Positions 19,938 to 28,302 of a stretch of 64,000 nt of DNA are shown here, piece after piece. Numbering within the stretch: position 1 is the first letter of the stretch; every line of letters starts with the position of its first letter. The stretch is from Cohnella rhizosphaerae (lineage in GTDB: Bacteria; Bacillota; Bacilli; Paenibacillales; Paenibacillaceae). Below the pieces are notes generated by a model that ran no database searches, was not told where the DNA came from, and was given only the letters and a program-made list of their open reading frames with translations. The translations under genes and the position numbers were made by a program. The stretch covers positions 2,224,214 to 2,288,213 of the forward strand of contig NZ_JAPDIA010000003.1 in the NCBI RefSeq assembly GCF_029525575.1, read 5' to 3'.

Positions 19938-21626
19938 ATGAAAATCAAACAGATGGTCTCGATGGGGCTCGCCCTGGTCATGCTGGTTACGATTCTGGCA
20001 GCCTGCAGCGGCGGCAACTCCGATTCGAACGCAGCCTCCGGAGGGGCTTCCGCGAGCACGCAAGCGGCGGTCGCGCCGGCCGGGGAATTCCCGATCGTGA
20101 AGGATAAGATCACCTTGAAGGTGATGACGGGGGCCAACCCCGCCGTAGAGGACTTCAACACGAACGAATTCACGAAGTACTTCGAGGATCTCACCAACAT
20201 CCACGTGGAATGGGAGATCGTGCCGAGCAGCATGGTCGCGGAGAAGCTTAACCTCGCCCTGGCCAGCGGCGACCTGCCGGACGTCGTCATGATGATGGAC
20301 GTGACGCCGGAGCAGCAGGCGCTGTACGGACAGCAAGGCGTGCTGCTTCCGCTTAACGATTATATCGAGAAATACGGCGTCAATACGAAAAAGATGTTCG
20401 AGGAAAGCCCGCTCGTCAAGCCGACGATCACGTCCGCCGACGGCAACATCTACGCGCTGCCCGCGCCTAACGAATGCTACCACTGTTCGATGCGCCAGAA
20501 GATGTGGATCTACCAGCCGTGGCTCGACAAGCTCGGCCTGAAGATGCCGACGACGACCGACGAGTTCTACAACGTCCTGAAGGCGTTCAAGGAGCAGGAC
20601 CCGAACGGCAACGGCAAGGCGGACGAGATTCCGTTCTCGGGCGCGCCGGCGCAATCGCAAGGCTCCACGCTCACGACGAGCGTCGAGAATTTCCTGATGA
20701 ATTCCTTTACTTACGCGCCGTTCACCCGCCTTTACGTGAACGAGCAGGACAAGGTCGACGTGCCGTTCACCAAGGACGGCTGGAAGGAAGGCATGAAGTA
20801 CCTGCACAAGCTGTACGCGGAAGGCCTGATGGATCCGCAGGCGCTGACGCGCGACCCGGCGCAGCTCGTTCAGCTCGGGGAGAATCCGGATACGGTCATT
20901 CTCGGCGCGGCCTCCGGTCCGAACATGAGCGTCATCACGCAGCTGAACGGAGCGAGCGGACGCTGGAAGGAGTACGTCGCCGTACCTCCGCTGAAGGGAC
21001 CGGGCGGCGTGCAGCTCACCCAATACGATCCGTACCAGGTCGCTCCCGGCAAGTTCGTCATCACGAAGGAAGCGAAAAATCCGGAAGCGGCCTTCCGCTT
21101 CGCCGACGCCTTGTACGACCGCGAGATCACGCTTCGCTCCACGATCGGAGAGCCGGACGTCGACTGGCGCTGGGCGGAAAAAGGCGAGATCGGCCTGAAC
21201 GGCCAACCGGCCGTCTATAAGGACATGTCGTCGTTCGGCGTGACGCAGAACAAGCACTGGTCGCAGAGCGGCATCGCCTACCGGCCGAACTCGCTTCGCC
21301 TCGGCGCGGTCGCCAGCGAGGACAACCCGCTGGAGTCGATCTTGTACAAAGAGACGAAGGACAAGTACGAACCTTACCGCGTCGACGTCAAGTCGGTGCT
21401 GCCTCCACTCAACCTGACGGTGGACCAGTCCCAGGAGATCGCCGACCTGTCCAAGACGATCTACGACTATACGAGCGAGATGATGGCGCGCTTTATTATC
21501 GGAGACGCCGACGTCGACGCCGAGTGGGACAAGTATTTGAAGACGCTGGACGGCATGAACCTGAACCGCTACCTCGAGATTTATCAGACGGCTTACGAGG
21601 CGCGCAAGGCGGCGGCTGCGCAGTAA
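19938..21626 (+). CDS. Sugar-binding lipoprotein of ABC importer
   Basis: A 562-residue family-1 binding protein with a lipoprotein signal and lipobox LAAC (Cys23), a Ser/Ala-rich linker and a DPNGNGKADE calcium-type loop near residue 220. It is the last importer gene of the operon 18058-21626. The spacer to the fucosidase (21627-21823) holds degenerate GGCTTGAGGCAAG micro-repeats and no promoter that I can defend, so the fucosidase may be in the same transcript. Ligand inferred from context: fucosyl-oligosaccharide. Confidence 0.92.
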   Translation: MKIKQMVSMGLALVMLVTILAACSGGNSDSNAASGGASASTQAAVAPAGEFPIVKDKITLKVMTGANPAVEDFNTNEFTKYFEDLTNIHVEWEIVPSSMVAEKLNLALASGDLPDVVMMMDVTPEQQALYGQQGVLLPLNDYIEKYGVNTKKMFEESPLVKPTITSADGNIYALPAPNECYHCSMRQKMWIYQPWLDKLGLKMPTTTDEFYNVLKAFKEQDPNGNGKADEIPFSGAPAQSQGSTLTTSVENFLMNSFTYAPFTRLYVNEQDKVDVPFTKDGWKEGMKYLHKLYAEGLMDPQALTRDPAQLVQLGENPDTVILGAASGPNMSVITQLNGASGRWKEYVAVPPLKGPGGVQLTQYDPYQVAPGKFVITKEAKNPEAAFRFADALYDREITLRSTIGEPDVDWRWAEKGEIGLNGQPAVYKDMSSFGVTQNKHWSQSGIAYRPNSLRLGAVASEDNPLESILYKETKDKYEPYRVDVKSVLPPLNLTVDQSQEIADLSKTIYDYTSEMMARFIIGDADVDAEWDKYLKTLDGMNLNRYLEIYQTAYEARKAAAAQ

Positions 21627-21639
21627 GTTTTACAGGCAA

Positions 21640-21712
21640 AGGTTGAGGGCTGAGGCTTGGGGCAAGACACAAGGCTTGAGGCAAGGCAAAAGCATGAGGC
21701 AAGCAGAACGCA
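21640..21712. repeat. Degenerate short repeats after the lipoprotein gene
   Basis: Words related to AGGCTTGAGGCAAG recur about every 10-20 nt just past the stop codon, without hairpin or T-run. It is another case of repeat growth at a gene's 3' edge. Confidence 0.5.
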
Positions 21713-21823
21713 CAAATTGAAATAGCGGCGATAAGGGAGGCGCCGGCACGGCGGTAATCGGCAGAGCCGCAAGCCGCCGGGCCGGCGTCTTGCTTCCGCG
21801 CGCTCGGAAGGGAAGCGGATTCG

Positions 21824-23203
21824 ATGACGACGCAGGCTCCTGCACAAACCTTCTCGGTGCCCGACAAGTGGCAGTGGTTTACCGAGAGCCGGTACGGCTT
21901 GTTCATTCACTGGGGACCTTACGCCCAATTCGGGAGAGGAGAGCAGGTGCTGTTCCGCGAGCATATGAACCAGGCGGAATACGCGGACGCTGCAAGCGCC
22001 TGGAACCCGGAGCGCTTCGATCCGGAGCTGTGGGCGGACACCGCGCGCAAGGCGGGCTTCAAGTACGCCTGCTTCACGACCCGGCACCACGACGGTTACT
22101 GCATGTGGGACAGCGCGTACACCGACTATTCGAGCGCGAAGCAGGCGCCGAAGCGCGATTTCGTCCGCGAGTATATCGAGGCTTTTCGCAAGGCGGGACT
22201 TCGCGTCGGATTGTACTATTCGTGGATCGACTGGCGATTGCCGGCCTACTTCGACGGGCCGGAGAAGGACCCGGAAGGCTGGGCCAAGGCAAAGGAATAC
22301 CTGCACAACCAGGTGAAGGAACTGCTCACCAACTACGGGCAGATCGACCACTTCTTCTTCGACGGCGTATGGCCGCGCAACGCGGACGATCTCGGCAGCG
22401 TGGAACTCTTGGAAGAAATGCGGAAGCTTCAGCCTAACATCCTGATCAACAATCGGCTGGGCTACTCCGAGCAGCACGACGGATACCGCGCCGACGGCGG
22501 CATCGGGGCGGGAGATTCGGATACGCTCGGCGACTTCGGTACGCCGGAGCATCTGATCGTCGTCGACCGCAAGCGGCTGTGGGAGTCGTGCCAGGTCACG
22601 ACGTGGCGCCTGTGGAGCCACGTGTTCGGCGAACGTTGGCGCCCGGCCGACTACCTGCTCGACATGCTGGTCGAATGCGCGGAGAAGGGCGGCGCCCACG
22701 GGGGCAACCTGCTCCTGAACGTGGGACCGACGGCCGACGGGCAGTTTCCGCCCGAATTTGTCGAACGCGCCGAAGCGATCGGCCGCTGGCTCGACGTGCA
22801 CGGGGAAGCGATCTACGGCTCGGACGGCGGCGCGATCACGGAGTTCATCACGCGCGGGCGCCAGACGACCCGCGGCAACAACCTGTATCTCATCATCCGC
22901 TTCTGGGACGGACGCCCGACGCTTCGGCTCGCGGACCTGGCGACCCGCGTCAAGGGCGTCACCCTGCTGACGACCGGCCAGACGCTCGGCTTCGCCCAGC
23001 AAGGCGACGAGCTGGTCATCGACGGACTGCCGCAAGAGGCGCCGTCGCGCCTGTTCCCGGTCATCCGCGTCGAGTGCGAGGGACCGCCGGAAGCCAACGC
23101 CTGGGGCAAGCAGCGCCTGTGGGAGGGCGATCCCCATCGCGTCGCCGAATGGGCGCGGGCGCAGCGCGGCACCTCGGTGTATCGGGATGGGCAAGAGCGG
23201 TAA
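21824..23203 (+). CDS. GH29 alpha-L-fucosidase
   Basis: 459 residues. The N-terminal barrel has the GH29 hallmarks RYGLFIHWGPYA (about 24-35), the HHDGY motif (about 87-91) and FFFDGVWP, whose Asp is the expected nucleophile. NLLLNVGPTADG (about 291-302) closes the barrel and a short beta-sandwich follows. No signal peptide is seen, so it acts in the cytoplasm on imported sugars, removing terminal alpha-L-fucose. ATG 21824 has GGAAGCGG 6 nt upstream. The last eight codons and the stop lie inside a 24-nt direct duplication (23184-23238). Confidence 0.92.
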   Translation: MTTQAPAQTFSVPDKWQWFTESRYGLFIHWGPYAQFGRGEQVLFREHMNQAEYADAASAWNPERFDPELWADTARKAGFKYACFTTRHHDGYCMWDSAYTDYSSAKQAPKRDFVREYIEAFRKAGLRVGLYYSWIDWRLPAYFDGPEKDPEGWAKAKEYLHNQVKELLTNYGQIDHFFFDGVWPRNADDLGSVELLEEMRKLQPNILINNRLGYSEQHDGYRADGGIGAGDSDTLGDFGTPEHLIVVDRKRLWESCQVTTWRLWSHVFGERWRPADYLLDMLVECAEKGGAHGGNLLLNVGPTADGQFPPEFVERAEAIGRWLDVHGEAIYGSDGGAITEFITRGRQTTRGNNLYLIIRFWDGRPTLRLADLATRVKGVTLLTTGQTLGFAQQGDELVIDGLPQEAPSRLFPVIRVECEGPPEANAWGKQRLWEGDPHRVAEWARAQRGTSVYRDGQER

Positions 23204-23238
23204 GGTGGTCTAGCGGGACGGGCAAGAGCGGTAAGGTG
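23184..23238. repeat. Duplicated gene end: two 24-nt copies, 31-nt period
   Basis: GGGATGGGCAAGAGCGGTAA plus AGGTG at 23184-23207 recurs at 23215-23238 with one change. The first copy contains the fucosidase stop codon, so the gene's 3' end has been duplicated in place. Confidence 0.85.
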
Positions 23239-23268
23239 TTGGAGTAACCAAAGGAGAGACTGAGGCTA

Positions 23269-23515
23269 GCGGCATGCCGTGCCGCTAAGATGAGGGCCAG
23301 GGCGCCTGGCGGCGTCGATAGCAGCATGCTGTGCCGCTATTGTGAGGGCCAAGGCGCCTGGTTGCGGCGGTAGCGGCATGCTGTGCCGCTATGGCGGTGC
23401 GAATGTGTGTGGTGGTGGCGATAGCGGCATGTTGTGCCGTTATGGCAGGGCGAAAGTGTCTGGCGGCGTCGATAGCGGCATGCTGTGCCGCTATTTGCGG
23501 GGCCAAAGCAGGATA
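23269..23515. repeat. Array C: five 51-52-nt units with perfect hairpins
   Basis: GCGGCATGCTGTGCC-type words start at 23269, 23321, 23373, 23424 and 23475. In full copies ATAGCGGCA pairs perfectly with TGCCGCTAT around a 5-nt loop. The sequence between hairpins is GTG-rich and variable. Confidence 0.92.
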
Positions 23516-24230
23516 GCGATGTGCGAGCGTCTTATGCCAGCGAATCGTCGGTTCGCGGCGGGATATCGATGTGTGAGCGTCTTATGCCAGCGGAACCGTC
23601 GGTTCGCGGCGGGATAGCGATGTGTGAGCGTCCTATGCCAGCGGAACCGTCGGTTTGCGGCGTGATAGCGATGTGCGAGCGTCTTATGCCAGCAGAACCG
23701 TCGGTTTGCGGCGTGATAGCGATGTGTGAACGTCTTATGCCAGCGGAACCGTCGGTTTGCGGCGTGATAGCGATGTGCGAGCGTCTTATGCCAGCGAATC
23801 GTCGGTTTGCGGTGGGATAGCGATGTGTGAGCGTCTTATGCCAGCGAATCGTCGGTTTGCGGTGGGATAGCGATGTGTGAGCGTCTTATGCCAGCGGAAT
23901 CGTCGGTTTGCGGCGTGATAGCGATGTGTGAGCGTCTTATACCAGCGGAACCGTCGGTTTGCGGCGTGATAGCGATGTGTGAGCGTCTTATGCCAGCGGA
24001 ACCGTCGGTTTGCGGCGTGATAGCGATGTGCGAGCGTCTTATGCCAGCAGAACCGTCGGTTTGCGGCGTGATAGCGATGTGTGAACGTCTTATGCCAGCG
24101 GAACCGTCGGTTTGCGGCGTGATAGCGATGTGCGAGCGTCTTATGCCAGCGGAGCCGTCGGTTTGCGGCGTGATAGCGATGTGCGAGTGTCTTATGCCAG
24201 CGGAACCGTCGGTTCGCGGCGCAATAGAAA
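23516..24230. repeat. Array D: fourteen 50-51-nt units
   Basis: GCGATGTG-initiated units start at 23516, 23566, 23617, 23668, 23719, 23770, 23820, 23870, 23921, 23972, 24023, 24074, 24125 and 24176. Eleven are 51 nt; the 50-nt ones have lost one base in GGAACCG. AACCGTCGGTT forms a small palindrome in each. The 51-nt units translate to a 17-residue repeat, but the 50-nt units break the frame, so it is non-coding. Confidence 0.95.
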
Positions 24231-24265
24231 TCTAGTTACTTAAAACCCAACAGGAGGAATTCGCG

Positions 24266-24733
24266 ATGGGACAGGCCGAACAAGCGCTGGAGCGGCTCGG
24301 AATCAAGTTGGGCGAGGTGCCGACTCCGGTGGCGTCTTATGTGCCGGCCAAGCAGGTCGGAAATGTCGTCTACACGTCGGGCAACGACTGCCGCATCGAC
24401 GGCGTGCTGATGGCGACGGGCAAGGTCGGCAAGGACTTGACGGTGGAGGAGGGCTATGCGGTCGCGCGGCAGGTGGCGATCAACCTGCTTGCCGTGCTCA
24501 AGGCGCATCTGGGCGAGCTGGATCGGATCAAGCAGGTGGTCAAAATGTTGGCGTTCGTCAATTCGGCCGACGGGTTCACCCACCAGCCGTTTGTCATTAA
24601 CGGCGCTTCGGATCTGCTCGTGGAGGTGCTGGGCGAAAAGGGAAGACATGCCCGTTCGGCTATTTCGGCCAACGAGCTGCCGTTCGATACGCCGGTCGAG
24701 ATCGAGCTGATCGTAGAGGTCGAGGAGGCGTGA
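24266..24733 (+). CDS. RidA (YjgF/UK114) family protein
   Basis: A 155-residue member of the longer RidA subgroup. RHARSAISANELPFDTPVEIE near the C-terminus holds the Arg that binds the carboxylate of 2-aminoacrylate or imines in active RidA proteins. Family role: hydrolysis of reactive enamine/imine intermediates released by PLP enzymes. This fits its overlap (GTGA, 24730-24733) with the PLP-enzyme gene downstream. The ribosome site is AGGAGG at 24251. Confidence 0.9.
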   Translation: MGQAEQALERLGIKLGEVPTPVASYVPAKQVGNVVYTSGNDCRIDGVLMATGKVGKDLTVEEGYAVARQVAINLLAVLKAHLGELDRIKQVVKMLAFVNSADGFTHQPFVINGASDLLVEVLGEKGRHARSAISANELPFDTPVEIELIVEVEEA

Positions 24734-25827
24734 GCCTCTATGCGGAATTGACGACGCCGGCCGTCATCGTCGATCTGGACATCGCCGAGCGCAACATTTC
24801 TGCGATGGCGGAGCGGCTGCGGCGAAGCGGCGTCGCCCACCGGCCGCATATCAAATCGCACAAGTCGGCCGCGATCGCCCGACGCCAGCTGGCGGCAGGC
24901 GCCGTCGGCATCACGGTGGCCAAGCTGTCGGAGGCGGAGGCGTTCGCGGACGCCGGCATCGCGGACATTCTGATCGCCTATTCGATCGTCGGCGAGGACA
25001 AGCTGCGGCGTCTCGAGGCGCTGCATCGCCGCGCGAGCCTGATCGCGACGGCGGACAGCATGCCGGTCGCGAAGGGGCTGTCCGCCGTCGGCACCCGCGC
25101 CGGCAAGCCGGTCAAGGTGCTGATCGAGATCGACGGGGGCCTCCATCGCGGCGGACGCCAGCCGGGCGAGGATACGCTGGCATTCGCGCGAGCGCTGCGC
25201 GAGCTGCCGGGCATCGAGATCGCGGGCCTCATGGGCTATTACGGCAAGATCTACGCGCAGCGGGACGAAGCGGGCTTCGCGGCGGCGATTCGCGGCGAGG
25301 TGGCCGAGATGAGCGCCACGGCGGAGCTGCTGCGCGGCGAAGGCATCCCGATCGGCATCGTGAGCACGGGCGCTTCGCCCGCGGCGATTTACAGCCATGA
25401 GCTCCGGGGCGTCACCGAAGTAAGAGCCGGCAACTATGTGTTCTTCGATGCGTCCGGCGTCGGCCTCGGCATCGCCCGCGAGGACGACTGCGCGCTGCGC
25501 GTCGTCGTCACCGTCGTCAGCGTGCCGCTGCCGGGCCGCGCGACGATCGACGCCGGCACGAAGACGCTGACCGGGGACCGGGCGCACGGCCGCGAAGGCT
25601 TCGGCATCGTCGTCGGCCGGCCGGGCATCCGGGTGACGGGCTTGAACGAGGAGCACGGCTTTCTCGAATTCGATCCGGAGGGAGAGCGAATCGAGGTCGG
25701 CGATCGGCTGGAGCTGGTCCCGAATCATTCCTGCGTGCTCCCGAACCTGTGCGATCGGGTGGCCGGCGTGCGCGGCGGACAACTGGACGCGTGGATCCGG
25801 ATCGACGCCCGCGGATGCTGCTACTAA
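24730..25827 (+). CDS. PLP-dependent D-threonine aldolase/D-serine dehydratase-like enzyme
   Basis: 365 residues of the DSD1/D-TA fold: an alanine-racemase-like barrel with the PLP lysine in RPHIKSHK (about residues 37-44) and a C-terminal metal-binding domain with NHSC (about 336-339), the His/Cys pair that holds Zn or Mn. It starts at GTG 24730, translationally coupled to ridA. Expected reaction: cleavage or dehydration of a D-3-hydroxyamino acid. The exact substrate is not readable. The RidA neighbour fits an enamine-forming dehydratase. Frame intact. Confidence 0.85.
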   Translation: MSLYAELTTPAVIVDLDIAERNISAMAERLRRSGVAHRPHIKSHKSAAIARRQLAAGAVGITVAKLSEAEAFADAGIADILIAYSIVGEDKLRRLEALHRRASLIATADSMPVAKGLSAVGTRAGKPVKVLIEIDGGLHRGGRQPGEDTLAFARALRELPGIEIAGLMGYYGKIYAQRDEAGFAAAIRGEVAEMSATAELLRGEGIPIGIVSTGASPAAIYSHELRGVTEVRAGNYVFFDASGVGLGIAREDDCALRVVVTVVSVPLPGRATIDAGTKTLTGDRAHGREGFGIVVGRPGIRVTGLNEEHGFLEFDPEGERIEVGDRLELVPNHSCVLPNLCDRVAGVRGGQLDAWIRIDARGCCY

Positions 25828-25844
25828 AGAAGAGGGGGAGGAAG

Positions 25845-27047
25845 ATGACCGTTCCGAACGTCGATCGCGAAGAGATCTGGCGGGTACTCCGGGACCTGGT
25901 AGCCATCCCGAGCGTGAATCCGGCTTTTCTGGGCGGAACGGGAGAGGCGGATGTCGCATGTTACGTCGAGAATTATCTGGAAAGCAACGGCATCCCCTAT
26001 ATCGTCCAGACGGTCTCGGAAGGCAGAAGCAACGTCATCGGCATGCTGTCAGGCATGCGCGCCGACAGAACGCTCTTGCTTGAGGCGCATATGGACACGG
26101 TGCAGACGACCGGCATGACGATCGAGCCCTTCGGGGCGAAGACGGCGTCGGGCCGTCTTTACGGCAGGGGCGCTTGCGATACGAAGGCGTCGCTGGCCGC
26201 GATGCTGGTCGCGCTCGGCACGCTCGCGCGCAGCGGACGCAGGCCGCCGGTCGGCGTGCACCTCGCGGCGGTCGTCGACGAAGAATACCGCTATGCCGGC
26301 GTGGCGAAGCTGGCCCAGGCGATCGAGGCAGGCGAGCTCTGCTACGAGGCCGCGATCGTCGGCGAGCCGACGGGGCTCAGCCGGGTGGTGGCGCACAAAG
26401 GCTGCGTCCGCTTCCGCATCGAGGCGCGCGGCGTCGCCGGCCACAGCTCCGATCCGGGCAAGGGCGTCAACGCGATCGAGCAAGCGATGGAGATCGTGCG
26501 CTACCTGCGCGAAGTCGTGGAGCCCGGCTATGAGGCGCTGCGGCATCCGCTCGTCGGGCCGCCGACGCATTGCATCGCGCAGATCGAGGGCGGGGAAGCG
26601 CCCAACACGATTCCCGGCGCCTGCAAGCTGACGATCGACCGCAGGACCGTGCCGGGCGAGGACCCGCTCGACGTCTGGGCGCGGATGAAGGCGGACCTTG
26701 AGCGGTTCGCGGACGAGACGCCGGGCCTGACGCTCATGGTGCACGAGCCCTTTATCGTCGATTATGCCATGGAAATCAGTACCGACGAGCCTGTCGTCGG
26801 CAAGCTCGCTCACGCAGTGGACCGCGTGAAAAGCGGAACAGCCGAGCACGGCGCCGCCTACGGGACGGATGCGAGCAAGCTAGCCAGAGTCGGCGTACCG
26901 TCCATCGTCTTCGGACCGGGCGACATCCGCCAGGCACATACGGACGACGAATGGGTGGAGCTGGCCGAGGTGTGCGCGGCCGCGGACGCGCTTGCGGCGC
27001 TGATCGCGAATTACGGAAACGAAGAGGGAGAGGAACAAACGGCATGA
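25845..27047 (+). CDS. M20-family metallohydrolase (ArgE/DapE type)
   Basis: 400 residues. Dinuclear-metal motifs are LLEAHMDTV (His and Asp), GRGACDTK (bridging Asp), VVDEEYRY (general base Glu plus metal Glu) and VGEPTGLS; the lid/dimerisation domain lies around residues 180-290. It removes an acyl group from an amino acid or cleaves a dipeptide. ATG 25845 has GGGGGAGGAAG just upstream; longer frames run back into the previous gene. The stop overlaps the next start (ATGA). Confidence 0.88.
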   Translation: MTVPNVDREEIWRVLRDLVAIPSVNPAFLGGTGEADVACYVENYLESNGIPYIVQTVSEGRSNVIGMLSGMRADRTLLLEAHMDTVQTTGMTIEPFGAKTASGRLYGRGACDTKASLAAMLVALGTLARSGRRPPVGVHLAAVVDEEYRYAGVAKLAQAIEAGELCYEAAIVGEPTGLSRVVAHKGCVRFRIEARGVAGHSSDPGKGVNAIEQAMEIVRYLREVVEPGYEALRHPLVGPPTHCIAQIEGGEAPNTIPGACKLTIDRRTVPGEDPLDVWARMKADLERFADETPGLTLMVHEPFIVDYAMEISTDEPVVGKLAHAVDRVKSGTAEHGAAYGTDASKLARVGVPSIVFGPGDIRQAHTDDEWVELAEVCAAADALAALIANYGNEEGEEQTA

Positions 27048-28114
27048 CCACCACGGATATCGTGAAAATCGGCGTCGTCGGCGTCGGAACCATTTCGGAG
27101 CTGCACCTGAACGCCTACAAGAACAACCCGAACGTCCGCATCGAGGCGATCTGCGACCTGAACGAAGAGCGGGCGAAGGCGACTGCCGCCAAGTACGGCG
27201 CGCCGCAGGCGTTTTCCGATTATAATCGCCTGTTCGCCGAAGCCGGGCTGGACGGAGTCAGCATCTGCACCTGGAACAACACGCACGAGCCGATCGCGGT
27301 CGCGGCGCTTCAAGCGGGACTTCACGTGCTGCTGGAAAAGCCGCTCAGCACGACGGTGGAAGCCGCGCTTCGCATCGAGGAAGCCGTCCGCGCGACGGGA
27401 CGCAAGCTGCAGGTCGGCTACGTCCGGCGCTACGACAACAATGCGCAGCTCGTGAAGCAGTTCGCGGACGCCGGGGAGTTCGGCGAGTTTTATTACGCAA
27501 AGGCTTCGAGCATCCGCCGGGTGGGCAACCCGGGCGGCTGGTTCGCGGACAAGGAACGCTCCGGCGGCGGTCCGGTCATCGATATCGGCGTGCACGTCGT
27601 CGATCTCTGCTGGTATCTGATGGGGCGTCCCAAGCCGGTGTCGGTTTCCGCGAATACGTACCGCAAGTTGGGCAACCGCGCCAACGTCAAGCATATGACC
27701 TCCTACAAGGCGGCCGATTACGACGCCTCGCGCAACACGGTCGAGGACATGGCGAACGCGATCATCCGCTTCGAGGGCGGCGCGTCCCTGCTGTTGGAAG
27801 CGAGCTTTACGCTGCACGCCAAAGAGAACAAGACGACGATCTCGCTGTTCGGCGACAAGGGCGGCGTCGAGATCGATCCGGCGCTCGCCATCGTGACGGA
27901 GAAGCACGACACGATCCTGAACGTGACGCCGCAGACGGACCACGCGGGCTTCCACCTGGAGAGCGCGTTTCAAAACGAAATCGACCATTTCGTCGACTGC
28001 GTCCGGACCGGCAGCGAGCCGATCAGCCCGGTGTCCGACGGCGTCGCGGTCATGAAGATGCTGTGCGGCATATACGAGTCGGCGGAGAAAGGCGAGGAGA
28101 TCCGGCTGTCGTAA
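27044..28114 (+). CDS. Gfo/Idh/MocA-family oxidoreductase
   Basis: 356 residues. The N-terminal Rossmann fold has GVVGVGTISELH (NAD(P) loop) and LLEKPLST, whose Lys is conserved in catalysis. The C-terminal alpha/beta domain has DIGVHVVDLCWYLMG with the catalytic His. Such enzymes oxidise or epimerise cyclic sugars or inositols. It is coupled to the M20 gene by ATGA overlap and followed by a stub of a sugar isomerase gene, a frequent partner in paenibacilli. Confidence 0.9.
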   Translation: MTTTDIVKIGVVGVGTISELHLNAYKNNPNVRIEAICDLNEERAKATAAKYGAPQAFSDYNRLFAEAGLDGVSICTWNNTHEPIAVAALQAGLHVLLEKPLSTTVEAALRIEEAVRATGRKLQVGYVRRYDNNAQLVKQFADAGEFGEFYYAKASSIRRVGNPGGWFADKERSGGGPVIDIGVHVVDLCWYLMGRPKPVSVSANTYRKLGNRANVKHMTSYKAADYDASRNTVEDMANAIIRFEGGASLLLEASFTLHAKENKTTISLFGDKGGVEIDPALAIVTEKHDTILNVTPQTDHAGFHLESAFQNEIDHFVDCVRTGSEPISPVSDGVAVMKMLCGIYESAEKGEEIRLS

Positions 28115-28153
28115 CCGCGGTCGGCCCGGAAATCAAGAGGAGAGCGGACCCGC

Positions 28154-28231
28154 TTGAAGTTGGGCGTCAGCACATACAGTTTGTATCGGGCGATCATCGC
28201 AAGGCAATCGCGAGACTTCACGGCCAGATGA
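28154..28231 (+). pseudogene. 5' stub of a sugar phosphate isomerase/epimerase gene
   Basis: TTG 28154 with GGAGAGCGG upstream encodes LKLGVSTYSLYRAI, the characteristic first strand of xylose-isomerase-like TIM barrels (IolE/sugar phosphate isomerase type). After about 14 residues the similarity ends and a stop follows at 28229. It appears to be the remnant of a deleted last gene of the Gfo/Idh operon. The deletion junction is near 28197. Identification rests on the short N-terminal motif. Confidence 0.5.
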
Positions 28232-28302
28232 CACTTTATCGCATTGGAGTTGACATCGGCCATCTATAATCTCTTTTATTGGCAAGACGCATAAGAGAGA
28301 GG

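Noticed and set aside
23485..24235. Open frames encoding a 17-residue repeat (MCERLMPAEPSV...) in array D
   Set aside because: The frame survives only because 51 is divisible by three. The 50-nt units break it, there is no ribosome site, and other frames are open as well.
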